From UBA3941 sp002385665 (GTDB lineage Bacteria; Bacillota; Clostridia; Caldicoprobacterales; UBA3941): a stretch of 27,960 nucleotides of DNA. The translations under genes were made by a program, and so were the position numbers. Each line of letters starts with the position of its first letter. Positions within the stretch are counted from its first letter, which is position 1. Location: the NCBI GenBank assembly GCA_050949255.1, contig JBMNFJ010000001.1:1-27960 (forward strand). Reading direction: 5' to 3'. Of this stretch, positions 5,911 through 14,178 are shown one piece after another. The notes under the pieces are model-generated. The model was not told the DNA's origin and ran no database searches. It saw nothing but the letters and a program-made list of their open reading frames with translations.

Positions 5911-6766
5911 CCGAATCCCTCCTTAAGGCCTTTAATACAGCTTCCTTGGCCTTTGCCACGGTGAAGACGTCCTCAGGCACATCCATACCCGATGCCCTCA
6001 GATGCTTCATCAGCCTTGTTATACTGGGTATTGCCAGCCCCATATCATCAAGTCTTTGGGAATATTTAAAGACTTCTCCGGGGGGACCGTCCAGGGCAAT
6101 TTTTCCCTTGTTCATAACGATTATCCTGTCCACCAGCTTGGCAACATCTTCCATGCTGTGGGATACCAATATTATCGTAATACCGTATCTTCTATGGAGT
6201 TCAGCCACCCTGCCCAGGATCTCGTCCCTGCCCCTGGGATCCAGGCCTGCAGTCGGTTCGTCCAGTATAAGCACCTTGGGCTTCATAGCCAATACACCGG
6301 CTATTGCCACCCTTCTTCTTTGGCCCCCGCTCAATTCAAAGGGGGACCTATCCTTTATGGACTCGTAATCCAGCCCCACCAGTTCCATGGCCTCTCTTAC
6401 CCTCAGCTCCGTTTCAGTATCCGAGCAACCCAGGTTTTTAGGCCCAAATGCGATATCCAGATAAACCTTCTCCTCGAAAAGCTGGTGCTCCGGATATTGA
6501 AATACCAGGCCTACCTTTCGCCTCAGGTCCTTCAGATTCTTTGACTTGCTCTCCACTATGATATCATCAACCCTTACGGTGCCGCTGGTAGGCTTTAAAA
6601 GCCCATTCAGGTGCTGGACAAGGGTGGATTTTCCCGAGCCCGTATGCCCGATAAGGCCAATGAACTCGCCGTCCTTAATCTCCAGGTTTATCCCATCCAG
6701 GGCGGTGGATTCAAATGGCCCGCCCTCCATATAAACGTGGGTCAAATTCTCTATTATGATTGACAT
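5903..6766 (-). CDS. ecfA2: ECF transporter ATP-binding subunit EcfA2
   Basis: The second ATPase of the ECF energising module. The 287-residue protein has Walker A at 40-48 (GHTGSGKST), the Q-loop VFQYPEHQLFE, the signature LSGGQRRR and Walker B VLILDEPTAGLDP, followed by the H-loop VSHSMED. The first domain and the C-terminal extension (ITRLMKHLRASG) are typical of the family. The gene overlaps ecfA1 by 13 bp and ecfT by 8 bp, so the three are translated together. The assignment as A2 rather than A1 rests on gene order and sequence style. Confidence 0.95.
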   Translation of the reverse strand: MSIIIENLTHVYMEGGPFESTALDGINLEIKDGEFIGLIGHTGSGKSTLVQHLNGLLKPTSGTVRVDDIIVESKSKNLKDLRRKVGLVFQYPEHQLFEEKVYLDIAFGPKNLGCSDTETELRVREAMELVGLDYESIKDRSPFELSGGQRRRVAIAGVLAMKPKVLILDEPTAGLDPRGRDEILGRVAELHRRYGITIILVSHSMEDVAKLVDRIIVMNKGKIALDGPPGEVFKYSQRLDDMGLAIPSITRLMKHLRASGMDVPEDVFTVAKAKEAVLKALRRDSDA

Positions 6767-7599
6767 AGCGCCTTCACCATCTCTTCTGCTGTCAATAGAC
6801 CTGGGGGTATGTCTATTCCTTCCTTTCTGAGTTCGTATGCCAATTCGGTTATCTGGGGCACATCCAGACCCAGGCTTTTGAGCTCTTCCACCTTTACAAA
6901 GACTTCCCTGGGGCTTCCCTCCATCACTATACGCCCCTCTTCCATTACAATAACCCTATGGGCGTCTATGGCCTCCTCCATATAATGGGTTATATGGACT
7001 ATGGTGATTCCCTCTTCCCTATTGAGATAGCGGATGGTCTCCATCACCTCACGCCTTCCGGCAGGATCCAGCATGGCCGTAGGTTCGTCAAGGATTATGA
7101 TCTCCGGCCTCATTGCTATAATTCCGGCGATGGCTATCCGCTGTTTCTGACCTCCAGAAAGAAGGTGGGGGGCAAACTCAGCAAAGCCCTCCATACCCAC
7201 CTTTTTAAGGGAGTCATCCACCCGTCTTCGTATCTCCTCAGGGGGGTATCCCAGGTTCTCGGGACCAAAGGCTACATCCTCTTCTACAATGGTTGCCACC
7301 AACTGGTTGTCGGGGTTTTGAAAGACCATACCAGCCGTCTGGCGAATATCCCAGACCAACTCATCATCGCTGGTATCCATGCCCTTAACTAAAATAATTC
7401 CCCTATCCGGCTTGATTAAGGCATTTATATGCTTGGCAAGGGTCGATTTGCCGGATCCGTTATGTCCGATCACGACTAAAAACTCCCCCTTCTTTACGTT
7501 CAGGGAAACATCCTTTAGCGCCGCGATCTCCTCTTCCTCGTAGTTAACATAGCTAAAGCTTAGATTACATGCTTCTATTATAGGTTTTATGGTTCCCAC
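6754..7599 (-). CDS. ecfA1: ECF transporter ATP-binding subunit EcfA1
   Basis: The first ATPase of the ECF module, pairing with EcfA2 under EcfT. In 281 residues it shows Walker A at 45-53 (GHNGSGKST), the Q-loop VFQNPDNQLVA, the signature LSGGQKQR, Walker B IIILDEPTAMLDP and the H-loop THYMEEA. The start is GTG at 7599, with GAAAGG a few bases upstream; no better start exists before Walker A. It lies 80 bp after rplQ, beyond the alpha-operon terminator, so it is either read through or driven by a promoter I could not identify. Confidence 0.94.
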   Translation of the reverse strand: MGTIKPIIEACNLSFSYVNYEEEEIAALKDVSLNVKKGEFLVVIGHNGSGKSTLAKHINALIKPDRGIILVKGMDTSDDELVWDIRQTAGMVFQNPDNQLVATIVEEDVAFGPENLGYPPEEIRRRVDDSLKKVGMEGFAEFAPHLLSGGQKQRIAIAGIIAMRPEIIILDEPTAMLDPAGRREVMETIRYLNREEGITIVHITHYMEEAIDAHRVIVMEEGRIVMEGSPREVFVKVEELKSLGLDVPQITELAYELRKEGIDIPPGLLTAEEMVKALCQS

Positions 7600-7620
7600 C
7601 CCCCTTTCTTACGAACAGGT

Positions 7621-7652
7621 AAAAAGATGGATTAAGTTCCCCAACTTAATCC
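7621..7652 (-). terminator. Rho-independent terminator after rplQ
   Basis: On the minus strand GGATTAAGTT and its exact complement AACTTAATCC form a 10-bp stem around a GGGG loop (7652-7629), followed by ATCTTTTT. It closes the S10-spc-alpha transcript, at least in part, before ecfA1. Confidence 0.8.
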
Positions 7653-7679
7653 TCTGCCATGAAAAATATTTATCTAAAG

Positions 7680-8192
7680 TTAAACAAGCTCGATAATGAC
7701 TTCTTCGGCACCGTCGCCACGGCGAGGTCCAAGCTTCAGAATTCTTGTATAGCCACCGGCTGCATTTAATTCTTCGTTTCTCTTTCTGTACTTGGGACCG
7801 TATTCGCTGAACATCTTTTCGATAAGCGGATGATTTATATCCTTTGTTCTTTCGCGGTAGTCCTCTTTGCTCTCGTCCTGACCCTTTACCTCTTGATAAT
7901 CGTAGAGATAGGACATCATCTTTCTTCTGGCATTCAGTTTCGAGGGAAGATCATTTACTACCTCTCTTGTAACTGTCTGTCCTCTTTCGTTGTTCATCTC
8001 TTTAGTTACTGTAACGGTCTTGTCATATTCATTAATTGCTAAGGTAATCAACTTCTCAGCAATACTTCTTACCTCTTTTGCACGAGCTGCGGTGGTCTTT
8101 ATCCTTCCATGCCACAGAAGCTCGGTAACTTGATTTCTAAGCAGGGCTCTGCGCTGATCGCTGGGCCTGCCTAGCTTTCTTTGTCTTGGCAT
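7680..8192 (-). CDS. rplQ: 50S ribosomal protein L17, enlarged form
   Basis: L17 binds 23S rRNA near the peptide exit tunnel. The N-terminus (RKLGRPSDQRRALLRN) and C-terminus (GGYTRILKLGPRRGDGAEEVIIELV, in part) are typical. At 170 residues it is about 50 longer than the usual 115-127. The extra residues fall in two places when compared with B. subtilis L17: about residues 53-86, before NARRKMMSYLYD, and about 99-122, rich in charged residues. Similar enlarged L17 proteins are known in some Clostridia. Start is ATG 8192 with GGAGGGG upstream. It is the last gene of the alpha cluster. Confidence 0.96.
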   Translation of the reverse strand: MPRQRKLGRPSDQRRALLRNQVTELLWHGRIKTTAARAKEVRSIAEKLITLAINEYDKTVTVTKEMNNERGQTVTREVVNDLPSKLNARRKMMSYLYDYQEVKGQDESKEDYRERTKDINHPLIEKMFSEYGPKYRKRNEELNAAGGYTRILKLGPRRGDGAEEVIIELV

Positions 8193-8253
8193 TTGAACAC
8201 CCCTCCTTCACCTAAGGTCACCCCGCCATGGGTTTTTAGCGGAGTTTTTTGTA

Positions 8254-9201
8254 CTATTCATCACTTTTCTTAAGAGACAAACCTAAAACGGCAAGCTTTG
8301 ACTCGACTTCCTCCAGGGATTTTTTCCCCAGGTTGCGTACCTTCATCATATCTTCCGGCGTTCTCTGTATGAGCTCGTCTACTGTGTTAATGCCTGCCCT
8401 TTTCAGGCAATTATAGGAGCGAACGGAAAGATCCAGCTCTTCGATGGTCATCTCGAGTACTTTTTCTTTCTTGTCTTCTTCTTTTTCTACCATGATCTCA
8501 ACATCGTTAACATGCTCTGTCAAGTCTATAAAGAGCATCAGATGCTCGCTCATGATTTTAGCCGCCAGGCTGGCAGCCTCGTCAGCCTTTATGCTGCCAT
8601 TGGTCCAAACCTCCAGGGTCAGCTTGTCATAGTCTGTGACCTGCCCCACACGGGTGTCCTCCACATGAAAGTTCACCCTTCTTATGGGGGTAAAAATAGA
8701 ATCGATGGGGATAAGTCCTATGGGCTGGCCGGGCTTCTTATTTCTTTCGGCGGGGACATATCCTCTGCCCCTCTCAATGGTTATTTCCATATAAAGCCTT
8801 GCATCCTCGTTTAGAGTAGCAATATGTTTGTCGCCGTTTAAGATCTCCACACCAACATCGGTTATGATATCCGCACCGGTCAGTACCCCTGGGCCCTGGG
8901 TGTTTACAGTGATCACCTTGGGCTCATCCTGTTCCATTCTTATGGCCAATTCCTTGAGGTTTAAGATTATCTCTACCAAATCTTCCTTGACCCCGGGTAT
9001 GGTAGAAAACTCATGCAGTACTCCCTCAACCTTTATAGAAGTAATAGCGGCACCCGCTAAGGATGACAATAGGACCCTTCTCAGGGAGTTACCCAAAGTG
9101 GTACCAAATCCCCGCTCCAACGGCTCTACCACAAACTTACCGTAGCTGCCATCCTCTTCTAATTCAACTATCTCAATTTTGGGCTTTTCGATCTCTATCA
9201 T
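8254..9201 (-). CDS. rpoA: RNA polymerase alpha subunit
   Basis: The alpha dimer assembles RNA polymerase and contacts promoter DNA and regulators. The 315-residue protein has the N-terminal dimerisation domain (RGFGTTLGNSLRRVLLSSL, residues 30-48), a charged linker at about 236-250 and the C-terminal domain. The DNA-contacting residues R261, N264 and C265 match E. coli R265, N268 and C269. Start is ATG 9201 with GGAGGG upstream. Its place between rpsD and rplQ is the common bacterial order. Nothing unusual is seen. Confidence 0.98.
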   Translation of the reverse strand: MIEIEKPKIEIVELEEDGSYGKFVVEPLERGFGTTLGNSLRRVLLSSLAGAAITSIKVEGVLHEFSTIPGVKEDLVEIILNLKELAIRMEQDEPKVITVNTQGPGVLTGADIITDVGVEILNGDKHIATLNEDARLYMEITIERGRGYVPAERNKKPGQPIGLIPIDSIFTPIRRVNFHVEDTRVGQVTDYDKLTLEVWTNGSIKADEAASLAAKIMSEHLMLFIDLTEHVNDVEIMVEKEEDKKEKVLEMTIEELDLSVRSYNCLKRAGINTVDELIQRTPEDMMKVRNLGKKSLEEVESKLAVLGLSLKKSDE

Positions 9202-9270
9202 TAATACAAACCCTCCTCAAAAACTTTTAATCCGCTTATTCCGAGGGCAAACAATCCAGGAGTATTCATC

Positions 9271-9897
9271 CTATCTGGAATACAACTCAACAATCAAGTG
9301 CTCCTGAATTGGTACATCGATGTCTTCTCTAGCGGGCAAGGCAGATACTGATCCTTCTAACTTTTCATAATCTACCTGTAACCAGGGCACTACCGTCTTG
9401 CCTGCACCTTCTCTTAAAGCCTTAAACTGTTCGATTTCCGTAGCCGACTTTTGTTTTATTGCTATTGTATCACCGACATCGACTAAATAGGAAGGAATAT
9501 TTACCCTTCTTCCATTAACAGTGATATGGCCGTGAAGTACAAACTGTCTTGCCTGAGCTCTGGAATCTGCAAACCCCAACCTGTATACTACGTTGTCCAG
9601 TCTTCTTTCCAACAGCTGGAGCAGGTTTTCACCGGTAATTCCCCTCATACGCTCAGCCCTGTTATAATAACGTCCAAACTGCTTCTCCAGGACCCCGTAA
9701 ATTCTCCTGGCCTTCTGCTTCTCTCTCAACTGGATACCATACTCCGATGCCTTTTTTCTTCTCTGACCATGCTGACCCGGTGCAGTGGGCCTGCGGGTAA
9801 TGGCACATTTATCGGAGTAACAGCGATCCCCTTTTAGATATAGTTTGACTCCCTCCCGGCGGCATAGCCGACAAACGGAGCCTGTATATTTCGCCAT
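9271..9897 (-). CDS. rpsD: 30S ribosomal protein S4, zinc-binding form
   Basis: S4 starts small-subunit assembly by binding the 5' domain of 16S rRNA. The 208-residue protein carries four N-terminal cysteines (C9, C12, C26, C31), the zinc-binding form of S4. The S4 RNA-binding domain follows at about residues 95-160 (RLDNVVYRLGFADSRAQARQFVLHGH in part, then the GDTIAI segment). Start is ATG 9897 with GGAGGTG upstream. Many Bacillota keep rpsD elsewhere in the chromosome; here it is in the alpha cluster as in E. coli and many Clostridia. Confidence 0.98.
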   Translation of the reverse strand: MAKYTGSVCRLCRREGVKLYLKGDRCYSDKCAITRRPTAPGQHGQRRKKASEYGIQLREKQKARRIYGVLEKQFGRYYNRAERMRGITGENLLQLLERRLDNVVYRLGFADSRAQARQFVLHGHITVNGRRVNIPSYLVDVGDTIAIKQKSATEIEQFKALREGAGKTVVPWLQVDYEKLEGSVSALPAREDIDVPIQEHLIVELYSR

Positions 9898-9912
9898 CTG
9901 CTTACACCTCCA

Positions 9913-10308
9913 TCAAACTCTACGTCTTTTCGGTGGCCTACACCCGTTATGAGGAATAGGCGTGACATCCTTTATCATGCTGACTTCCAGCCCTGCAGCC
10001 TGTAAAGATCGGATAGCGGCCTCCCTGCCGGCACCCGGGCCCTTTACATAGACTTCAACGGTCTTAAGTCCGTGTTCCATTGCAGCCTTGGCAGCGGTTT
10101 CAGCAGCCATCTGCGCAGCAAAAGGAGTGCTCTTTCTGGAGCCCCTAAAACCCAAGCCGCCTGAGCTTGCCCATGAAAGTGCATTGCCAGCCGTATCGGT
10201 AATGGTAACTATAGTATTATTGAAAGTAGAGCGGATATGTGCGGCGCCCCGTTCAATATTTTTCTTTTCACGGCGTCTTCTGCTTCTACGCACTTGCTTT
10301 CTTGCCAT
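9913..10308 (-). CDS. rpsK: 30S ribosomal protein S11
   Basis: S11 lies on the platform of the small subunit near the mRNA exit. The 131-residue protein has family features: HIRSTFNNTIVTITD near residues 24-38, GFRGSRKSTPFAAQ, and the conserved end TPIPHNGCRPPKRRRV. Start is ATG 10308 with GGAGGGT upstream. It sits 12 bp after rpsM and 15 bp before rpsD in the alpha cluster. The length is normal and no oddity is seen. Confidence 0.98.
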   Translation of the reverse strand: MARKQVRRSRRRREKKNIERGAAHIRSTFNNTIVTITDTAGNALSWASSGGLGFRGSRKSTPFAAQMAAETAAKAAMEHGLKTVEVYVKGPGAGREAAIRSLQAAGLEVSMIKDVTPIPHNGCRPPKRRRV

Positions 10309-10320
10309 TAATGACCCTCC

Positions 10321-10692
10321 TTATTTCTTTTTACGAATGCCAATGCTTCTCTTAGGCCCCTTGCGGGTTCTGGCATTCTGCTTGGTGCTCTGTCCCCGTA
10401 CAGGCAGACCCCTGCGGTGCCTAATACCGCGATAGCATCCAATCTCGCTAAGACGTTTTATGTTTAGGGACACCTCACGTCTCGCGTCACCTTCTACCGT
10501 GACATTTCTATCGATATAATCTCTGAGTTTATTAACTTCCACTTCGGTAAGATCCCTGATTCTGGTATCGGGGTTAACTCCCGTTGCGGCCAAAATTTCT
10601 TTAGATTTAGACCTGCCTATCCCATAGATATAGGTCAAACCAATCTCTACTCGCTTTTCTCTGGGCAAGTCAATTCCGGCAATACGCGCCAT
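10321..10692 (-). CDS. rpsM: 30S ribosomal protein S13
   Basis: S13 in the small-subunit head forms bridges to the large subunit and touches P-site tRNA. The 123-residue protein shows MARIAGIDLPREKRVEIGLTY (in part), the helix-hairpin region GIGRSKSKEIL, and the basic end CYRGIRHRRGLPVRGQ to KKK. Start is ATG 10692 with GGAGGTG upstream. A spacer of about 90 bp separates it from rpmJ, slightly longer than neighbours, and could hold a weak promoter, but I see no convincing one. Confidence 0.98.
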   Translation of the reverse strand: MARIAGIDLPREKRVEIGLTYIYGIGRSKSKEILAATGVNPDTRIRDLTEVEVNKLRDYIDRNVTVEGDARREVSLNIKRLSEIGCYRGIRHRRGLPVRGQSTKQNARTRKGPKRSIGIRKKK

Positions 10693-10780
10693 CGTTACAC
10701 CTCCATATTAATGATTATTCCATATTTTTCATAACTTTAAACAACATAATAGGAAAAGAATCCATATACTTTAGTGTATC

Positions 10781-10894
10781 TTATCCCTGTCTTTGTTTAT
10801 GTCTAGGGTTCTCACAGATAACCATGACCCTACCTTTACGCCTGATTATCTTGCATTTTTCACAAATAGGTTTTACAGACGGTCTTACTCTCAT
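10781..10894 (-). CDS. rpmJ: 50S ribosomal protein L36, zinc-binding form
   Basis: L36 is the smallest large-subunit protein. This 37-codon gene begins ATG 10894 (MRVRPSVKPICEKC) and ends HKQRQG. The zinc ligands C11, C14, C27 and H32 are all present, so it is the C+ form. GGAGG lies upstream of the start. It sits between infA (15 bp) and rpsM, the standard place. Confidence 0.96.
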   Translation of the reverse strand: MRVRPSVKPICEKCKIIRRKGRVMVICENPRHKQRQG

Positions 10895-10909
10895 CCCATT
10901 ACCTCCTTA

Positions 10910-11128
10910 TCACTTACCTCGCCAAGTAATCCGACCACGGGTCAAATCATAGGGCGATAGTTCTACCGTCACCTTATCCCCCTGTAATATCCTGATATAG
11001 TTCATACGAAGTTTACCGGATATATGGGCTAATATTCTATGGCCATTTTCCAGCTCCACATGGAACATGGCATTGGGTAATGCTTCAACGACAGTTCCCT
11101 CTACCTCAATAACATCTTCTTTGGCCAA
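10910..11128 (-). CDS. infA: Translation initiation factor IF-1
   Basis: IF-1 binds the ribosomal A site during initiation. The 72-residue protein is a single OB fold beginning MAKEDVIEVEGTVVE and containing FHVELENGHRILAHISGK and the end TRGRITWRGK, all typical. The start chosen is TTG at 11128, because GGAGG lies 9 nt upstream and the product then has the normal family start. The GTG at 11137 overlaps the ribosome binding site and would add three residues. It lies between the KOW gene and rpmJ. Confidence 0.97.
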   Translation of the reverse strand: MAKEDVIEVEGTVVEALPNAMFHVELENGHRILAHISGKLRMNYIRILQGDKVTVELSPYDLTRGRITWRGK

Positions 11129-11209
11129 ACAATTCACCCTCCCTTTTTACTTTAAGATCAACAAATTACTCCCTTACTCATACATCCCTCAGGACACCAA
11201 AATCAATAT

Positions 11210-11464
11210 CTATAGCAAGGCATCCAGGCCCTTTCGTATCTCAGCATCAAACACCTTTTGTCCCCTTAGGAGTTTTTCCCTTATTCCGGACAAAACATCC
11301 GGTCTGGCCTCCAGGTGCTTGATCTTCTTTTTCTTAGGCTTATCTATGGTCCTGTTTCTGCCATTGGCAATCAATACATACTCATGGTCTATCCTGTCAA
11401 CTATCACAAAAAGATTTCCCTTGTCCCTACCGGCTTTGGCTAACACTATTCTACCTACCTGCAT
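11210..11464 (-). CDS. KOW-domain RNA-binding protein (L14e-like)
   Basis: A small basic protein found in Clostridia between map and infA; its exact role is not known to me. From ATG 11464 it is 84 residues. The N-terminal half (VGRIVLAKAGRDKGNLFVIV) is a KOW-type motif like the start of archaeal/eukaryotic L14e. A lysine-rich stretch (KPKKKKIKHL) follows, suggesting RNA contact. GAGG lies 8 nt before ATG 11464; a GTG at 11482 would add six residues and directly follows the map stop. Placement implies a ribosome-linked function. Confidence 0.85.
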   Translation of the reverse strand: MQVGRIVLAKAGRDKGNLFVIVDRIDHEYVLIANGRNRTIDKPKKKKIKHLEARPDVLSGIREKLLRGQKVFDAEIRKGLDALL

Positions 11465-11488
11465 TTTATTATCCTCAACCACCTTTAT

Positions 11489-12238
11489 CTACCCCTCTTG
11501 AGTCAGTATTAAAGGCTGCCCTTGAGTTATTGCAATAGTATGTTCATAGTGGGCAGAAAGGCTGCCATCTCTGGTCACTACTGTCCAGCCGTCATGAAGC
11601 GTAGCCACCTCATGGGCTCCCGCGTTTATCATGGGTTCAATAGCCAAGGTCATGCCTTCCCTGAGTCTGGGTCCTCTTCCCGGAGGTCCATAGTTTGGTA
11701 TCTGGGGTTCCTCGTGCATGGCCTGACCGATACCATGACCGACCAGGGCCTTCACCACCGAGTATCCGTGCCCTTCTACATAAACCTGGATTGCATGGGA
11801 TATATCAGAAAGGCGGTATCCTTCCCGAGCGAATTCCAATCCGCTAAAAAAGGCTTCTTTTGCTGTTTCAATAAGTCTAAGGGCATCGGGTGAGACTTTC
11901 CCAACGGGATGAGTCTTTGCCGCGTCCCCGCAGTATCCGTTAAAAAAGGCACCTATATCAACGCTCACTATATCGCCTTCTTTAAGGACTACGGGGCCCG
12001 GGATCCCATGGACTACTTGCTCGTTAATGGATGTGCAAATGCTCGCCGGATAACCCATGTATCCCTTGAAAGCTGGAGTAGCTCCCCGGCTTCGGATATA
12101 ATCCTCGGCTATACGGTCCAGCTCCTCCGTAGTGATACCGGGAGCTATGGCTTTTCTTACAGCCTCATGGGCTCCGGCCACAATCTTTCCGGCTTCCTCC
12201 ATTAATTTAATTTCACTTTTCGATTTTAATATAATCAA
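11489..12238 (-). CDS. map: Methionine aminopeptidase, type I
   Basis: It removes the initiator methionine from nascent proteins, a two-metal hydrolase. The 249-residue protein has all five metal ligands: D94 (SVDIGA), D105 (YCGDAAKT), H168 (VGHGIG), E201 (IEPM) and E232 (YEHT). The start is TTG at 12238, with GGAG 9 nt upstream. It follows secY directly (10 bp), with no adk between them, unlike the usual secY-adk-map order. Its length is that of a minimal type Ia enzyme without an N-terminal zinc-finger extension. Confidence 0.97.
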   Translation of the reverse strand: MIILKSKSEIKLMEEAGKIVAGAHEAVRKAIAPGITTEELDRIAEDYIRSRGATPAFKGYMGYPASICTSINEQVVHGIPGPVVLKEGDIVSVDIGAFFNGYCGDAAKTHPVGKVSPDALRLIETAKEAFFSGLEFAREGYRLSDISHAIQVYVEGHGYSVVKALVGHGIGQAMHEEPQIPNYGPPGRGPRLREGMTLAIEPMINAGAHEVATLHDGWTVVTRDGSLSAHYEHTIAITQGQPLILTQEG

Positions 12239-12248
12239 CGGTAATCTC

Positions 12249-13523
12249 CTACTTTAAAAAACCTTTATAATGCCTCATAACCATCTGGGCTTCCAATTGC
12301 TTAGAGGTTTCCAGGGCTACGCTTACCAGAATCAGTATACTGGTTCCCTGCAGATACATGGGAATCTTAGTAATACTTGCCACAGCAATCGGTATAATCG
12401 CTACCGCTGCCAGGAACAGAGAGCCTACCAGGGTAATGCGATTGGATATTCTCAAAAGGTAATCGGATGTAGGTTTTCCCGGCCTTATTCCCTGTACAAA
12501 TCCCCCGTATTGTTTGAGATTGTTGGCAACCTCAATCGGATTAAAGGAGATCTGGCTGTAAAAGAATGTAAAAAATACGATTAATAGCGCATAAGTCACT
12601 GCATATGCCGCAGAGCTCTGACTAAAGTGAGCTTCTATAAAGCGGTAGAATCCACTATCCGGAAAAAAGTACCCGATTGTCTGGGGTAGGGATAGTAAGG
12701 ATACAGCAAAGATTATGGGAAGTACCCCGGAGGAGTTAACCTTCAGGGGGATGTGGGTGCTCTGCCCACCATAAACCTTCCTGCCTACCACCCTCTTGGC
12801 ATACTGTACGGGAATCCTTCTCTGCCCCATATCTATAAAGACCACCCCTGCGATCAGAGCCACGATAAAGATAACGATAAACGGCAATGACCATGGGCTT
12901 ATAGTCCCTACTTCAAAGGCCAGATTCCACAGGCTCACTGCAGCTACGGGGATCCTGGAAACTATGCTGGCAAAGATGATCATGGATATTCCGTTGCCAA
13001 TGCCCTTTTCCGTAATTTGCTCCCCTAACCACATTAAAAAGGCTGTACCGGCGGTCAGAGTCAGGGCAACTACGAAGTAGACCCAAGCAGAATTATATTT
13101 CATTATCTGTCCCCCAGCCTGATTGGCAAGCCCGTAGGTAATTCCGATTGATTGTACAAATGCCAATCCTATTGTCAGATAGCGAGTATATTGAGTAATC
13201 TTTTTCTGGCCCTCTTCTCCTTCCTTGGAGAGCTGTTCCAACTTCGGAATGGCTACCGTTAATAGCTGCATTATGATTGAGGAGTTTATATAGGGGGTTA
13301 TACCCATAGCAAATATGGTATAGTTTGCAAAGGCGCCCCCGGTTATAATGTCCAGCAATCCTAACAGGTTGCCTTCCCCAACCAAACTTTTTATATGACT
13401 GGCATCGATGAAAGGAACGGGAATAAAAGCCCCTATCCTGTACACCAATAGCATAATCAAAGTAAAAACTATCTTTTTTCTAAGATCTTCAATTCTCCAG
13501 GCATTACGCAAGGTGTCCAACAC
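12249..13523 (-). CDS. secY: Protein translocase subunit SecY
   Basis: SecY forms the membrane channel for protein export and membrane insertion. The 424-residue protein begins with the family pattern AWRIEDLRKKIVFTLIMLLVYR in part, and has about ten hydrophobic segments and the cytoplasmic loop with VVGRKVYGGQSTHIPLKVN used by SecA and the ribosome. The start is GTG 13523, with GAGGTG upstream; it lies 1 bp after the rplO stop, implying coupled translation. It closes the classic spc cluster before map. Confidence 0.97.
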   Translation of the reverse strand: MLDTLRNAWRIEDLRKKIVFTLIMLLVYRIGAFIPVPFIDASHIKSLVGEGNLLGLLDIITGGAFANYTIFAMGITPYINSSIIMQLLTVAIPKLEQLSKEGEEGQKKITQYTRYLTIGLAFVQSIGITYGLANQAGGQIMKYNSAWVYFVVALTLTAGTAFLMWLGEQITEKGIGNGISMIIFASIVSRIPVAAVSLWNLAFEVGTISPWSLPFIVIFIVALIAGVVFIDMGQRRIPVQYAKRVVGRKVYGGQSTHIPLKVNSSGVLPIIFAVSLLSLPQTIGYFFPDSGFYRFIEAHFSQSSAAYAVTYALLIVFFTFFYSQISFNPIEVANNLKQYGGFVQGIRPGKPTSDYLLRISNRITLVGSLFLAAVAIIPIAVASITKIPMYLQGTSILILVSVALETSKQLEAQMVMRHYKGFLK

Positions 13524-13524
13524 T

Positions 13525-13965
13525 TTAAATCACCTCGGCCTTTCCCCCAGCAGCCTCTATTTTTTCCTGAGCTGCTTTACTGAATTTATGGGCCTTGACA
13601 GTCAGCTTGGTATTCAGTTCACCATTGCCTAAAATCTTGACCCCGTCCTTCTCCTTCTTGATTATTCCCTTTTCCATAAGCAGCTGCGGTGTTACTACGG
13701 TATCTTCTTCAAATATATCCAATTGCCCCAGGTTAACTTCATTATAAACCTTAGCAAATATATTAGTAAAGCCTCTTTTTGGGAGCCTTCTGGTTAACGG
13801 CATCTGGCCTCCTTCAAAGCCGGGACGCACGCCACCGCCGCTCCTGGATTTTTGACCCTTCTGACCTCGTCCGGAGGTCTTTCCAAGACCGGAAGCCGGG
13901 CCTCTCCCTTTTCTCTTAGAGGTTTTAACAGCGCCTTCAGCAGGACTCAACTGGTTAAGTCTCAA
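13525..13965 (-). CDS. rplO: 50S ribosomal protein L15
   Basis: L15 is a late-assembly protein with a long basic N-terminal arm threading through 23S rRNA. The 146-residue form starts MRLNQLSPAEGAVKTSKRKGRG (in part) and has the glycine-rich GRGQKGQKSRSGGG and GFEGGQMPLTRRLPKRGF. TTG at 13965 is chosen because GGGAGG lies 8 nt upstream and the product then begins like other L15 proteins. The GTG at 13974 overlaps the ribosome binding site. It is followed 1 bp later by secY. Confidence 0.96.
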   Translation of the reverse strand: MRLNQLSPAEGAVKTSKRKGRGPASGLGKTSGRGQKGQKSRSGGGVRPGFEGGQMPLTRRLPKRGFTNIFAKVYNEVNLGQLDIFEEDTVVTPQLLMEKGIIKKEKDGVKILGNGELNTKLTVKAHKFSKAAQEKIEAAGGKAEVI

Positions 13966-13979
13966 TGGATTCACCTCCC

Positions 13980-14165
13980 TTAAGCGTCAATCTCCTCGAC
14001 GGATACTAGATGTTTGACCTTATTGATCATTCCGCGGATAGCCGGGGAATCGTCATGTATCTTTACACTTCTAATCTTTCTAAGTCCCAGGGCTTCCATA
14101 GTAGCTATCTGATCCTTTTTGGATCCGATGGTACTCCGCACCTGGGTCACCTTTAGTTTAGCCAC
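13980..14165 (-). CDS. rpmD: 50S ribosomal protein L30
   Basis: L30 is a small peripheral large-subunit protein. The 61-residue product has the usual pattern: KLKVTQVRSTIGSKKDQ at the start, LGLRKIRSVKIHDDSPAIRGMI, and an acidic C-terminus after VKHLVSV. Start is GTG 14165 with GGAGGCG upstream. It lies between rpsE and rplO, with about 15 bp on each side. Confidence 0.97.
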   Translation of the reverse strand: MAKLKVTQVRSTIGSKKDQIATMEALGLRKIRSVKIHDDSPAIRGMINKVKHLVSVEEIDA

Positions 14166-14178
14166 AGGCTTCGCCTCC

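Noticed and set aside
10693..10780. Promoter in the rpmJ-rpsM spacer
   Set aside because: AT-rich words resembling -10 boxes exist, but none has a -35 at acceptable spacing.
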